Shown here: piece after piece, positions 56,064-64,000 of the stretch
How the letters are laid out: each line of letters begins with the position of its first letter
Numbering within the stretch: position 1 is the first letter of the stretch
Origin: Desulfogranum mediterraneum DSM 13871
Lineage (GTDB): Bacteria; Desulfobacterota; Desulfobulbia; Desulfobulbales; Desulfobulbaceae
Assembly (NCBI RefSeq): GCF_000429965.1
Contig: NZ_AUCW01000012.1
Span: forward strand, 124,001 to 188,000
Reading direction: 5' to 3'
DNA length: 64,000 nt
Notes under the pieces: model-generated
Told to the model about the DNA's origin: nothing
Seen by the model: the letters and a program-made list of their open reading frames with translations, nothing else
The model's database searches: none
Position numbers and translations under genes: made by a program

Positions 56064-57039
56064 CCCCTGCATCCCGCTCAAAGGTGAAGCCCATGGCAGC
56101 GAGCTGCTCCAGGTCTTCGCCGAGACTGGAACCGGTGGTGGTGAGGTAGTTGCCGACAATGGCGCCGTTGGCACCGGCGGCAAAACAGCGATACTGATCC
56201 GCCCCCAACTGCTGCCGTCCCCCGGCCATCCGAATCACTGCCGTGGGATTGATCAGACGAAAGAGGGCGATCACGGTGAGCACCTCTTCAGAGCTCAGGG
56301 GTTCCAGCTCGGCCAGGGGCGTTCCCGGAATCGGGGTCAACAGGTTCATGGGGATGGAGGTGATGCCCAGCTCCCTTAGCTCCAGGGCCAGGGCGATCCG
56401 ATCCTCCATGGACTCACCCATGCCGATGATCCCGCCGGAGCAGAGCGACATCCCTGCCTCCCGGGCGATCTTGAGGGTGGCGACCTTCTCTTCCCAGGTA
56501 TGGGTGGTGCAGACCTGGGGGAAAAAGTCCCTGTTGGCCTCCAGGTTGCAATGATAGCGGCTGACCCCGGTCTTGACCAGGGAGGCGGCGACCTCCTCAT
56601 CCAGCAGTCCGGCCGAGGCGCAGAACAGCATGGAGGTGGCGGCGGCGATATCCTGGTAGAGGCTGGCCAGTTGATTGACGGTTTCCTGGCTGAGGTTGCG
56701 ACCACTGGTGACCAGGGAGAGCCGATGGACCTGATGCTCATCGTTGTCCCTGGCAATGGTCATGGCCTCTTCCGGTTCAATCAGGGTATAGGTATCGATA
56801 CCGGTATGATGGCGGGCCGACTGGGCACAGAAGCGGCAATTCTCGGTGCAGTTGCCGCTCTTGGCATTGATGATGGAGCAGAGGTGGAAGCGATTGCCCA
56901 TCTTTTCCCGGCGGATCTCATCGGCCGCCTGGAACAGCGCCTCCTTATCTGGGCCGGCGGCCAGTTCCAGGGCCGTGGCTCGATCGGGCCGCCCGCCCTT
57001 GAGGATCTCTTCTTTGAGCTGTTGTAGTGTCTTAGGCAT
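56056..57039 (-). CDS. bioB: biotin synthase
   Basis: A 327-residue radical SAM enzyme that inserts sulfur into dethiobiotin. The [4Fe-4S] cluster motif is CTENCRFC, the substrate and [2Fe-2S] regions hold [13 protein letters not shown] and [16 protein letters not shown], and the conserved Arg is in IRMAGGR. It is followed by bioA in the same operon; bioF, bioC and bioD are not in the window. AGGAG is about 11 bp before the ATG. Confidence 0.96.
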   Translation of the reverse strand: MPKTLQQLKEEILKGGRPDRATALELAAGPDKEALFQAADEIRREKMGNRFHLCSIINAKSGNCTENCRFCAQSARHHTGIDTYTLIEPEEAMTIARDNDEHQVHRLSLVTSGRNLSQETVNQLASLYQDIAAATSMLFCASAGLLDEEVAASLVKTGVSRYHCNLEANRDFFPQVCTTHTWEEKVATLKIAREAGMSLCSGGIIGMGESMEDRIALALELRELGITSIPMNLLTPIPGTPLAELEPLSSEEVLTVIALFRLINPTAVIRMAGGRQQLGADQYRCFAAGANGAIVGNYLTTTGSSLGEDLEQLAAMGFTFERDAGDE

Positions 57040-57053
57040 GAGCTGGGATTCTC

Positions 57054-57695
57054 CTACTTCTTGAGGCAGGTTTTAATATCTTTGGGTGGACCGTTGACAA
57101 TCATCTCGGCAATGGTCAGCTTGAGCTTGGGATAGAGGTGGCGGACGCTGCCCAGGAATCTCGATTCCAGCTGGGCCAGACGACGATAGAGGATGGTACG
57201 CTCCATGGCCGGGGCATCGGTCTCCACCGCATACCTGTCCTCAACGATCTCCTGGCAGCGGAAGCAACCGGGAAATCGCAGATGCTGCCCATCGGGCCGG
57301 GTAAGGGTCGCCGGCACCCCATGGGTCCTGCAGATCATCAGACGATGTTTGTAGAGGCCGCAGAGGCCATCCTCCACCAGAGGACACTTGAGTTGGGGCC
57401 GTTCCCCCTGGGCCAGGATACGGCCGGACTCCTCCACATAGCTCCGGGCCCGCTCCATGATTCGATCCAGCTGCTCATCCTCCAGGGCCCGAATCCCTTC
57501 CCAGAGATAGGCCCACTCACTGTAGGTATAGTGCTGGAAGTAGGAGTCACAGCAGTTATCCGGACAGCCTTCACAGCTGAGGGCTATCTGGCTGGCAACC
57601 TCATCGTAACTGGTGGCCATGGTCTCATAAATTTCCGCGATTTCACAGGATAGTTCTGGTGGTAAAAACAACTCACTCATACGCTCAGTACCCAT
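57054..57695 (-). CDS. YkgJ-type cysteine-cluster protein
   Basis: A 213-residue protein with the Cys pattern CEGCPDNCC (41-49), then CPLVEDGLCGLYKHRLMICR and CFRC. This arrangement is found in YkgJ/UPF0153 proteins that bind zinc or an iron-sulfur cluster. Function is unknown. It sits between the AMMECR1 gene (stop and start overlap, TGATG) and bioB (14 bp), so it is part of that transcript. An alternative start at 57680 would give the same domain. Confidence 0.8.
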   Translation of the reverse strand: MGTERMSELFLPPELSCEIAEIYETMATSYDEVASQIALSCEGCPDNCCDSYFQHYTYSEWAYLWEGIRALEDEQLDRIMERARSYVEESGRILAQGERPQLKCPLVEDGLCGLYKHRLMICRTHGVPATLTRPDGQHLRFPGCFRCQEIVEDRYAVETDAPAMERTILYRRLAQLESRFLGSVRHLYPKLKLTIAEMIVNGPPKDIKTCLKK

Positions 57696-58267
57696 CAGCG
57701 GGCTTCCTCAAAGTAATGTACGTGGTAGGTCTCTATTTCCAAGGGACTGGTTCGCCAATAGTGCTCGCCAAGACCGGCCTTACAACAGAGATGGCCTAAA
57801 AAGGCGGCTGGATCCGGAAGCTGCTTCCAGACCTGGGGTAAAAAGGTGGCACCGGCCCCTGACGGCGCCTTCAGGATAACGCCGTCAATCTCTGGCCTGA
57901 GTTTCCGGAGTAACTCTTCCGGTCCCGAGTAGGTAAGTGGTAGGGGCTTGCTGAGGACAGAGACAGAGAGCTGCAGGGCGGCCACCTCCGGGGCGGACAC
58001 AGGGGTAAAGCGATGATCGTGGAAGGCCGCATTGAGGGCGTGTCGCCTGACCCCGTCCAGGAGCGACTCCATGGCCTGGAGCGAACCGATACAACCGCGC
58101 AACGCCTCCCGCTGGTGGAGGGTGACAAAGACTCCCCGCCGCTCCTGGAGGGCGGGATCGTCCAGTTCACGCGCTGTCAGCGGATCACTGGCCGCTAGCT
58201 CCAGGTGTTCCTCTATGGTCTGCCGGGCCAGCCGGACAAGAACCTGTCCCTGCTCTGGACTCAGCAT
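57695..58267 (-). CDS. amrA: AMMECR1 domain protein (AmmeMemoRadiSam system protein A)
   Basis: A 190-residue protein with the AMMECR1 fold and its nearly invariant LRGCIGS (57-63), preceded by RRGVFVTLHQ and followed by NAAFHDHRFTPVS. The C-terminal block is WRTSPLEIETYHVHYF. In bacteria the gene usually accompanies a Memo protein and a radical SAM enzyme; those are absent here. The radical SAM protein nearby is biotin synthase. It is the first gene of the transcript with ykgJ, bioB and bioA. The gap 58268-58509 shows no gene. Confidence 0.9.
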   Translation of the reverse strand: MLSPEQGQVLVRLARQTIEEHLELAASDPLTARELDDPALQERRGVFVTLHQREALRGCIGSLQAMESLLDGVRRHALNAAFHDHRFTPVSAPEVAALQLSVSVLSKPLPLTYSGPEELLRKLRPEIDGVILKAPSGAGATFLPQVWKQLPDPAAFLGHLCCKAGLGEHYWRTSPLEIETYHVHYFEEAR

Positions 58268-58509
58268 ATCCTCTCCATATCGTGTTCCTCAAGATCTACA
58301 GGCCCCGTACTCTATTTCAGTTGTGGATGCTGTCAACATAAATATAGGTAAACCGATTCATTTCAAACATTTACCTCCCTGGCAAATGCACAACCGCCCC
58401 CTGTGAGACCACAGGGAATACGGATCAGCAACAACCAGCCAAACAGTTAATCTTACTGTACTTTACCCAGAACGCCTCCCCGACCGGACCCGGGAAAGCG
58501 ACAGCGCCA

Positions 58510-59037
58510 TTATTGGCTTTGCTCCATCCCCTGGAGGGAGAGTTCGCCGGAACTTTCAAAGGGGATCTTCTTGCTGAAGCCGCTGTTGCCCAGCCGGACA
58601 TTGCCGGTGAGCAGATAGCTGAGGGGCTGGAGTGTGGTGGTGGAGGAGTTGGCCTGGATCAGGCCGACCACCGAAGAGATCATCTCAAACATGGAGGCAT
58701 AGACCCGCACCGGCACCAGGGCGGTCCCATAGGCGGGGATTTCCTGACGGGAGCCGCTGATACCGCTGGCAAACTTACGGCCATCGATGTGGAGCTCACA
58801 GTCGACGCTCTCCACATCCAGCCCGATCTTGTTGGGATTCATCACCCTCAGCTGGACCAGGAAGGAGGTTTCCATGCCCCGGACCTCCTCCACCTGGATA
58901 TCGGCGATGGTTATCCTGGGTTGTTCCGCCAACCGGCCCAGACCGGCACAACCGCCGAACAGCAGGACCAAGAGCAGCAGACCGCCAAGGACGACGCCCC
59001 TTCCCATTCCCTTCGAACTCCTCCTCACCAACGCCAT
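58510..59037 (-). CDS. LEA14/WHy-domain lipoprotein
   Basis: A 175-residue protein with a lipoprotein signal (LLLVLLFGGC, lipidated Cys30, followed by Ala-Gly, which does not force inner-membrane retention). One LEA type 2/WHy domain follows (about 40-165): FLVQLRVMNPNKIGLDVESVDCELHIDGRKFASG is the typical N-P-N and hydrophilic strand pattern. Such proteins are linked to stress tolerance in the envelope. Monocistronic. Confidence 0.85.
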   Translation of the reverse strand: MALVRRSSKGMGRGVVLGGLLLLVLLFGGCAGLGRLAEQPRITIADIQVEEVRGMETSFLVQLRVMNPNKIGLDVESVDCELHIDGRKFASGISGSRQEIPAYGTALVPVRVYASMFEMISSVVGLIQANSSTTTLQPLSYLLTGNVRLGNSGFSKKIPFESSGELSLQGMEQSQ

Positions 59038-59235
59038 ACCTCTCCTCCATCACCATAGGATTACAGGCCCGCATACCTTGTGGCGTCAAGCCCCCCTCCT
59101 GCTCAGGCGAAAAGCATTGACGCATAACCTGCTGTTTTGTATTTACGAATAAGCTTGTTACCAGAGGCAGCATCCTTTTACTGGTCCCTTAAGGGCAACC
59201 CGAAACTGACCATACAGCTCTAGCGCTCAACACCC

Positions 59236-60165
59236 ATGGTTCTTCCGAAAAACACCATCCCGCCAAGCGGTCTGCGAGGTCGACTCCACCGTTTCGTGGA
59301 AAGCAGCTTTGTTATCCGTTTCATCACCCTGCTGATCATCATCAACTCCGTGACCCTGGGACTTGAAACCAACCCTGAACTCAGCCAAGCCTACGGTCCC
59401 CTGCTCTTGACCATCGACAAATCGATCCTGATGGTCTTCAGCCTTGAGCTGCTGCTCAAGTTTGCGGCCTATCGCCTTGACTTTTTTAAATCAGGTTGGA
59501 ACAACTTCGACTTTTTCATCGTGACCATTGCCTGGATTCCGGCCATCGGCGCCTTTTCCATCCTCCGCTCTCTGAGGATCTTACGCGTCTTCCGGCTCTT
59601 CTCCATCGTGCCGCAGATGCGCAGGGTCCTGACGGCTCTGCTCCACTCTATCCCCGGGATGCTCTCGGTGGTCGGCATCCTGACCCTGATCTTCTATGTC
59701 TGTGCGGTGCTCGCCACAACCCTCTTTGGCGGCCACCAGGATCCACAGCTGCAGCAGTGGTTTGGCTCGGTCTCGGCCTCCCTCTACACCCTGTTTCAGA
59801 TCATGACCCTGGAAAGCTGGTCCATGGGGATCGTCCGGCCGACCATGGAAATATATCCCCTCTCCTGGCTCTACTTCCTCCCCTTTATCATCGTCACCAG
59901 CTTTGCCGTGCTCAACCTCTTCATCGGGATCATTGTGGACGCCATGCAGACCGCTCAACAGGAACCACGGGAGTCGGATAAATCAGAACTCAAGCAGTTC
60001 ACCCACCTGGAGGTTGAAAGTCTCCACAGCCAGCTTGACCGGGTGCAGGGAGAACTGGCCTCACTCAAGGCCTTAATCGCCAGCCGAAAGCGTTCCCGGG
60101 GAGAGCAGACCGCCTCCCCCTCAGCCGCCCCTACCGGCGGCACTGAGGATGATATACACTCCTAA
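59236..60165 (+). CDS. voltage-gated sodium channel, BacNav type
   Basis: A 309-residue protein with six membrane helices. The voltage-sensor S4 reads ILRSLRILRVFRLF, with Arg at 111, 114, 117 and 120. The pore loop carries the filter TLESWS (191-196), the same as in NaChBac-like channels and selective for Na+. S6 (FAVLNLFIGIIVDAM) leads to a C-terminal coiled coil (VESLHSQLDRVQGELASLKALI) that holds the tetramer. It probably serves Na+ homeostasis or motility. The TauE/SafE remnant ends 2 bp away on the other strand. Confidence 0.93.
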   Translation: MVLPKNTIPPSGLRGRLHRFVESSFVIRFITLLIIINSVTLGLETNPELSQAYGPLLLTIDKSILMVFSLELLLKFAAYRLDFFKSGWNNFDFFIVTIAWIPAIGAFSILRSLRILRVFRLFSIVPQMRRVLTALLHSIPGMLSVVGILTLIFYVCAVLATTLFGGHQDPQLQQWFGSVSASLYTLFQIMTLESWSMGIVRPTMEIYPLSWLYFLPFIIVTSFAVLNLFIGIIVDAMQTAQQEPRESDKSELKQFTHLEVESLHSQLDRVQGELASLKALIASRKRSRGEQTASPSAAPTGGTEDDIHS

Positions 60166-60167
60166 GA

Positions 60168-60329
60168 TCAAGAGGGAGGCAAAAAAACCTGGCGAAAGCG
60201 CTGCTCCGAGAGCCGGCTGCGCAGCTTCCGCCCCAGGACAGCGGGCAAACCCAGGCCGATACCCCCTGTGACCGTTCCGGCCAGGGTAAAGGTAACAACC
60301 ACGATCAGAAGAGACGAGGGATCGATCAC
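60168..60329 (-). pseudogene. internally deleted TauE/SafE permease remnant
   Basis: 53 codons from a GTG. The first 30 read like the start of a TauE/SafE (sulfite exporter) permease (LLIVVVTFTLAGTVTGGIGL, then GLPAV) and the last 20 like its C-terminal end (GRKLRSRLSEQRFRQVFL). About 200 middle residues are missing, so it cannot transport. The codons are uninterrupted, suggesting a recent in-frame deletion. Confidence 0.6.
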
Positions 60330-60384
60330 GCTGCTGCTCCCGGTTGTCGCCCCTCCCTGCCAGGGCAGGTGTTAGCTCTTGTCA

Positions 60385-60524
60385 GGGAACCTTGAATAAT
60401 CTGAAATTTTGTTCACAATCAAGGTGTGCGTGGCACATCAGCTCAGACATAGAGCTACTCTTCCGGGGATAACACCTTCGTCATAGCGCAGAGACTAAGA
60501 GAAAAAGCACCTTTTAAAGGTAGC
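60385..60524 (+). repeat. dispersed palindromic element, copy D (diverged)
   Basis: Starts GGAACCTTGAATAATCTGAA and ends CACCTTTTAAAGGTAGC. It keeps CCGGGGATAACA and GCGCAGAGACTAAGAGAAAA at the places seen in other copies but has lost the GGCGCGCG block. It stands in tandem with copy E, 6 bp apart. Confidence 0.6.
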
Positions 60525-60530
60525 ATTCAG

Positions 60531-60668
60531 GGTACCTTGAAAAATGAGATTTTCGATCAAGGTCAAGGCGCGCGATACATTTTACCGTAGGCATATATTT
60601 GATATTCCGAGGATAAAATTTTGAGCGCAACGCCGAGATTGGAAGAAAAAGCCTTTTTCCAAGGTGGC
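60531..60668 (+). repeat. dispersed palindromic element, copy E
   Basis: 138 bp. Left end GGTACCTTGAAAAATGAGAT, right end TTTTTCCAAGGTGGC. It has all internal blocks (CAAGGCGCGCGATACATTTT, TTGATATTCCGAGGATAAAA, CGCCGAGATTGGAAGAAAAA). It ends 2 bp before the stop codon of the Ni-superoxide dismutase gene. Confidence 0.8.
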
Positions 60669-60670
60669 CT

Positions 60671-61138
60671 TCAGTCATGGCCAGGTGCAGGATAGTAGGG
60701 CACCAGGGCCTGGATACTCTCTTGCAGGGCCTGACCATACTGCACCTCCGCGTGCTGCTTGGCCTTCATGGCCGCAAGGATCACGGCATGATGCCGTTGG
60801 AGCCGCTCGGCGTAATCCTTCTGGCCCGGTTTCAGCCGCTGGGTCAGGAAGTAATCACTGATCGTGGCGATGATCTTCTGGGCATGGTGCTCCTTGTTCA
60901 TCACCCAGCGTACCAGCTGATTCCGGGACTGGGCATCCCCCTTGCCGGCCAGCTCGGTGATCAATCTTGCCGACTTCTCCACGGTGACTCCGTCCTCCAG
61001 CATGGCCTGCACCCGGGCATGGTCATCATAGATGCCGCAGGGAACCTGGCAATGGGCTGCGGCCTGTGATGCCGCTCCCCAGATACCCACCGCCACCAGA
61101 ACCGTCACCAGAATAGCCTTTGCAAACATGCCTTGCAT
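60671..61138 (-). CDS. sodN: nickel superoxide dismutase with Sec signal peptide
   Basis: A 155-residue precursor. After a hydrophobic signal (AKAILVTVLVAVGIWG, AASQAAA) the sequence reads HCQVPCGIYDD, the nickel hook of NiSOD: His1, Cys2, Pro5, Cys6, Gly7 and Tyr9 of the mature protein. Cleavage after AAA would expose His1, whose amine and side chain bind Ni. The rest is the four-helix body (TVEKSARLITELAGKG, MNKEHHAQKIIATISDYFL), about 127 residues, close to the usual 117. The signal peptide implies a periplasmic or extracellular enzyme and replaces the SodX-cleaved propeptide. GGAGG 5 bp before the ATG at 61138 sets the start. No sodX is nearby. The gene is bracketed by copies E and F of the dispersed element. 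Confidence 0.9.
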   Translation of the reverse strand: MQGMFAKAILVTVLVAVGIWGAASQAAAHCQVPCGIYDDHARVQAMLEDGVTVEKSARLITELAGKGDAQSRNQLVRWVMNKEHHAQKIIATISDYFLTQRLKPGQKDYAERLQRHHAVILAAMKAKQHAEVQYGQALQESIQALVPYYPAPGHD

Positions 61139-61164
61139 ACCGTCCTCCATTGGTTAAGGGCCAA

Positions 61165-61313
61165 GGGCCACCTTGAAAGAGTGCTTTTCCTTCCAACTTC
61201 GGCCTTGGCTGCAAAACGTTATCCCCTAAACAGCAAACAGCAACCATATGGCCGGGGTAAAATTTATCGTGCGCCTTGACCTTGATCGAAAATCTCATTT
61301 TTCAAGCTAGCCT
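61165..61313 (-). repeat. dispersed palindromic element, copy F (inverted)
   Basis: Opposite orientation to copy E. It reads GGGCCACCTTGAAAGAG at the left and GATCGAAAATCTCATTTTTC, then AAGCTAGCC, at the right. CGTGCGCCTTGACCTTGATC is the reverse complement of the CAAGGCGCGCG block. With copy E it frames the sodN gene. A lone end-like GGGCCACCTTGAAA occurs at about 61430. No gene is seen in 61314-61645. Confidence 0.7.
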
Positions 61314-61645
61314 AAAGTAACAGATGCAGCAAACAGTAACGATGAAGGCAAGCCGGGGCAACAGACCGGGAGAAAAAGAGCTTCTTTTTCCGAACAGCGA
61401 GGCCTCTGCAGACCCGGGCTGCAACAGTGGGCCACCTTGAAACCCAGTGGACCAGGCCGTCACAGCCTCGCTGTTCAGGCCCCCTACAACGGAGCCGGGC
61501 GCAGGGCTACCCGGAGAGGAAGCGACTGCTGTTGCCAAAGAAGGGTTCCATTGTTACCATTTTTCTACAGCCCTGACCAAGAATCATCGTCCCCGGCAGT
61601 TCCCACCGCCAGCAAAGAGACAACCACGAAGAGACAATCACCCAG

Positions 61646-62611
61646 ATGACGTTCTCCAGACACAAGCCAAGCCCGGATGACCGGCCCGCAGCGCTCTCCC
61701 GCCTCTGGGCAGAGATCCTGACAGAGGCAGACCACTTTATCCTGGGCAAGGAAGAACAGTTCCGTCTGGCCCTCTGCTCGCTCCTGGCAGGCGGTCACCT
61801 CCTGATCGAAGACATCCCCGGGATCGGCAAGACCACCCTGGCCAAGGTCCTGGCCCAGATTCTCGGCCTGGAGTTCAGACGCGTCCAGTGTACCAGCGAC
61901 ATGCTCCCCGGAGATATCCTGGGGGTATCGATCTTTGAACAGCAGAGCGGCACCTTCAGCTTCCATCCAGGCCCGATCTTCACTCAGATCCTGCTGGCCG
62001 ACGAGATCAACCGTTCTCCCCCCAAGACCCAGAGCGCCCTGCTGGAGGCCATGGAAGAGGAGCAGGTTTCCCTGGAAGGCACCACCCGGAAGTTGCCTGC
62101 CCCCTTCTTTGTGGTGGCCACCCAAAACGGCCTGGAACAGGCCGGAACCTACCCCCTGCCGGAATCACAGCTGGATCGTTTTCTCTTCCGGATTGCCATC
62201 GGCTACCCGGACCGGGAGTCGGAAAGAGAACTGCTCACCAGGGGGGGACAGCTCCAATCCGGACGTCTTCCCCGACGGCTGCTCTCACCTGAACAGATCC
62301 TGGAGCTGCAGCAGGAGGTGGCCAGGGTCCATCTCTCCCCAGCCCTGATCCACTACATCCAGGACCTGCTCGACTTCAGCCGCCAATCAGGGGCCTTTAC
62401 CCTGGGCCTGTCACCCCGGGCCGGACTCTCCCTGGTCCAGGCCGGCCGAGCCTGGGCTCTTCTCCAGAGCCGTGACTATGTGCTGCCCGAGGATATCCAA
62501 GAGCTGCTGCCCCATGTGGGGGGCCATCGGCTGCGCACAGCCGACACCCTGGAGGAGATCCCCGAGCAGGAGCTGCGCCTGCTCTTCCAGGCCGTGGCGG
62601 TGAGCGTTTGA
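61646..62611 (+). CDS. MoxR-family AAA+ ATPase
   Basis: A 321-residue ATPase with Walker A IPGIGKTTLAK, Walker B LLADEINRSPPKTQSALLEAM, sensor 1 VVATQNG and the MoxR segment YPLPESQLDRFLFR. MoxR proteins act as chaperones that mature partner complexes, often with the DUF58 protein encoded next. The stop overlaps the next start by 4 bp. The operon continues with a transglutaminase-type protein, a common trio. Confidence 0.93.
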   Translation: MTFSRHKPSPDDRPAALSRLWAEILTEADHFILGKEEQFRLALCSLLAGGHLLIEDIPGIGKTTLAKVLAQILGLEFRRVQCTSDMLPGDILGVSIFEQQSGTFSFHPGPIFTQILLADEINRSPPKTQSALLEAMEEEQVSLEGTTRKLPAPFFVVATQNGLEQAGTYPLPESQLDRFLFRIAIGYPDRESERELLTRGGQLQSGRLPRRLLSPEQILELQQEVARVHLSPALIHYIQDLLDFSRQSGAFTLGLSPRAGLSLVQAGRAWALLQSRDYVLPEDIQELLPHVGGHRLRTADTLEEIPEQELRLLFQAVAVSV

Positions 62612-63561
62612 GCAGGCCGACCTGGGTCATGAGCCTGCGCCGCCACGGGGGGGCCGCCCTGGATCGCTGCTGGCTTGGTTTCACCCTGGACCGGCGCAGC
62701 TTCTTCTGCCGCCCCAGCCGCTACGGCCTGGTCTTGCTGGTGATGCTGGCAGCGCTGCTGGTGGGTTCCATCAACCACAACAATAACCTGGGCTTTCTGC
62801 TCACCTTTCTCCTGGGCAGCATGATGCTGGTCTCCCTCCAGCATACCCTCCGCAACCTGCGGGGCGTCAGCGCCGGCGGCCAGGCTCCTCCACCGGTCCA
62901 TGCCGGTCAGCAACTCGACTGTGCCCTCTGGCTGAGAGCCGCTCCACCGGCGCGAATCGGCCTCAGCGCCACCCTGGATCATCACCATCACAGCAGCACC
63001 GATATCCGCGGCAACAGCCCGACCATCGTCCGCCTGCCCTGCACCACGAGCAGACGGGGGCTCCTCCAACTGGACTCCCTCCAGCTGAGCAGCAGCTATC
63101 CCCTGGGACTGGTGGAGCTCCGGACCCGGGTCCCGCTCCAACTCAGCTGCCTGGTCTATCCGCGTCCCCTGGCCACCCCCCTGGTGACCAACGCCACGAC
63201 CCGGGCCCCGGGCTGGGACGGTCAGCTGATAGAGACCAGCAGCGGCAGCGAAGTCTCTGGCCTGAGCAACTATACCCCGGGGGACAACCTGCGCCATGTT
63301 GCCTGGAAGACCCTGGCCCGAGGCCAGGGTCTCCATACCAGAACCTTTGCAGAGCAGCACAGCCCCACCCTGGTCTTTGCCCTGGAACAACTCCCGGGCA
63401 TGGACAGGGAGACCCGGATCTCCAGGCTCTGTCACCTGGTCCTGGCCGCAGCGGCAGGGGGGATGCGCTACGGCATCCTCCTGCCGGATCAGGAGATTGC
63501 CCCGGCCAGAGGCAGGGCCCATCGGGATCGCTGCCTCAAGGCCCTGGCCCTGCAGCCATGA
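62608..63561 (+). CDS. DUF58 domain protein
   Basis: A 317-residue protein with two N-terminal membrane helices (YGLVLLVMLAALLVGS and LGFLLTFLLGSMMLVS) and the DUF58 signature SNYTPGDNLRHVAWKTLARG. A C-terminal vWA-like region follows. It is predicted to act with the MoxR ATPase at the membrane. Start and stop overlap both neighbours (ATGA), so all three are coupled. Confidence 0.88.
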   Translation: MSRPTWVMSLRRHGGAALDRCWLGFTLDRRSFFCRPSRYGLVLLVMLAALLVGSINHNNNLGFLLTFLLGSMMLVSLQHTLRNLRGVSAGGQAPPPVHAGQQLDCALWLRAAPPARIGLSATLDHHHHSSTDIRGNSPTIVRLPCTTSRRGLLQLDSLQLSSSYPLGLVELRTRVPLQLSCLVYPRPLATPLVTNATTRAPGWDGQLIETSSGSEVSGLSNYTPGDNLRHVAWKTLARGQGLHTRTFAEQHSPTLVFALEQLPGMDRETRISRLCHLVLAAAAGGMRYGILLPDQEIAPARGRAHRDRCLKALALQP

Positions 63562-64000
63562 ACGCGCCGGCCTCAAGCCCGAAGATAGCCGCCAGCCTGC
63601 CGGTGCTGGCCACGGTGGTCATCTGCACCCTGCCCCACCTCAGCAACATCTCGCTGCCGGCCATCCTGCTCTGCTGTCTGATGTGGAGCTACCTGCTGGC
63701 AGCCGCCTTCCGCCCGCTGCCGCTGCCGGGACTGATCCTCAAGACCCTGGCCGGCAGCGGCCTCTTTCTGGTGGCCGTCGCCAGCCACGAAGGCTTGACC
63801 GTGGAGGCCTTTGTGGCCCTACTCACCCTGATGATCAGCCTGAAGATGTTTGAGTTCCGCAGTCAGCGGGATGCGGTGATCACCGTGATCCTCTGTTACT
63901 TCCTGATCATCAGCGGGATGTTCTTCAACGACTCGGTGCTGGCCACCCTCTACATCCTCTTTACCATCATCGTCACCACCGCTGTCCTGATCCGGCTCCA
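63558..64000 (+). CDS. TgpA/DUF3488-type membrane transglutaminase (3' truncated by window end)
   Basis: Only the first 147 codons are in the window. They hold five or six hydrophobic helices in the TgpA/DUF3488 pattern, including LTLMISLKMFEFRSQRDAV and a following hydrophobic pair. The K-FE-R-RD line is typical. The catalytic transglutaminase-like domain would lie outside the window. The ATG overlaps the DUF58 stop. Confidence 0.8.
   Translation, partial: MNAPASSPKIAASLPVLATVVICTLPHLSNISLPAILLCCLMWSYLLAAAFRPLPLPGLILKTLAGSGLFLVAVASHEGLTVEAFVALLTLMISLKMFEFRSQRDAVITVILCYFLIISGMFFNDSVLATLYILFTIIVTTAVLIRL

Overview
The window is about 64 kb of GC-rich bacterial chromosome. The best guess for the source is an anaerobic deltaproteobacterium of the Desulfobulbales type (Desulfobacterota). 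This is an inference from gene content: an NrfD-type quinol subunit, sigma54 enhancer-binding control, PEP-CTERM surface proteins, an AmmeMemoRadiSam A protein and a nickel superoxide dismutase. There is no rRNA or marker gene, so the taxon is not proven.

Layout. 1-1004: 3' end of an acyl-ligase/acyltransferase fusion. 1.5-13.2 kb: a probable membrane-stress or respiratory module. It holds a small membrane protein, an FtsH protease, a histidine kinase, a sigma54 response regulator, a five-copy 11-bp enhancer array with a -24/-12 promoter, a second small membrane protein, a histidine-kinase-like sensor without its phospho-accepting His, an orphan NrfD protein, and a periplasmic beta-propeller protein with one CxxCH site placed between the ATPase and permease genes of a MacB/Lol-type ABC transporter. 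13.3-18.9 kb: Ada DNA repair, a DMT exporter, a decayed membrane gene, a methyltransferase, a berberine-bridge-type oxidoreductase and an unknown gene. 19.3-29.1 kb: two PEP-CTERM proteins flanking a Cu/Ag efflux set (His/Met-rich periplasmic protein and CusC-, CusB- and CusA-like proteins). 29.6-36.4 kb: a hydrolase-like/PAS/kinase/receiver hybrid and a very large carbamoyltransferase-methyltransferase fusion. 36.4-37.9 kb: noncoding DNA with dispersed palindromic elements and an IS3 remnant. 37.9-39.6 kb: a K+ channel with RCK domains.

40.0-45.9 kb: a compact type I-G (formerly I-U) CRISPR-Cas locus with effector genes only (csb1/cas7, csb2/cas5-6, cas3 with C-terminal HD, and a short Cas8-like protein). 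It is followed by a seven-repeat array read in the same direction. cas1, cas2 and cas4 are absent. A tRNA-Arg(TCG) lies just beyond it, with its 3' end facing the locus. 46.7-60.2 kb is housekeeping: DUF309, a DMT exporter, SbcD-SbcC, an AI-2E family protein, bioA-bioB with a YkgJ cluster protein and AMMECR1, a LEA14 lipoprotein and a BacNav-type sodium channel. 60.2-61.3 kb: a TauE/SafE remnant and a secreted Ni-superoxide dismutase bracketed by inverted copies of the dispersed element. 61.6-64 kb: the start of a MoxR-DUF58-transglutaminase operon that runs off the window.

The strongest candidates for undescribed biology are the enhancer array with its membrane module, the carbamoyltransferase-methyltransferase fusion, the family of about 130-160-bp palindromic elements with terminal inverted repeats, and the adaptation-less I-G locus.
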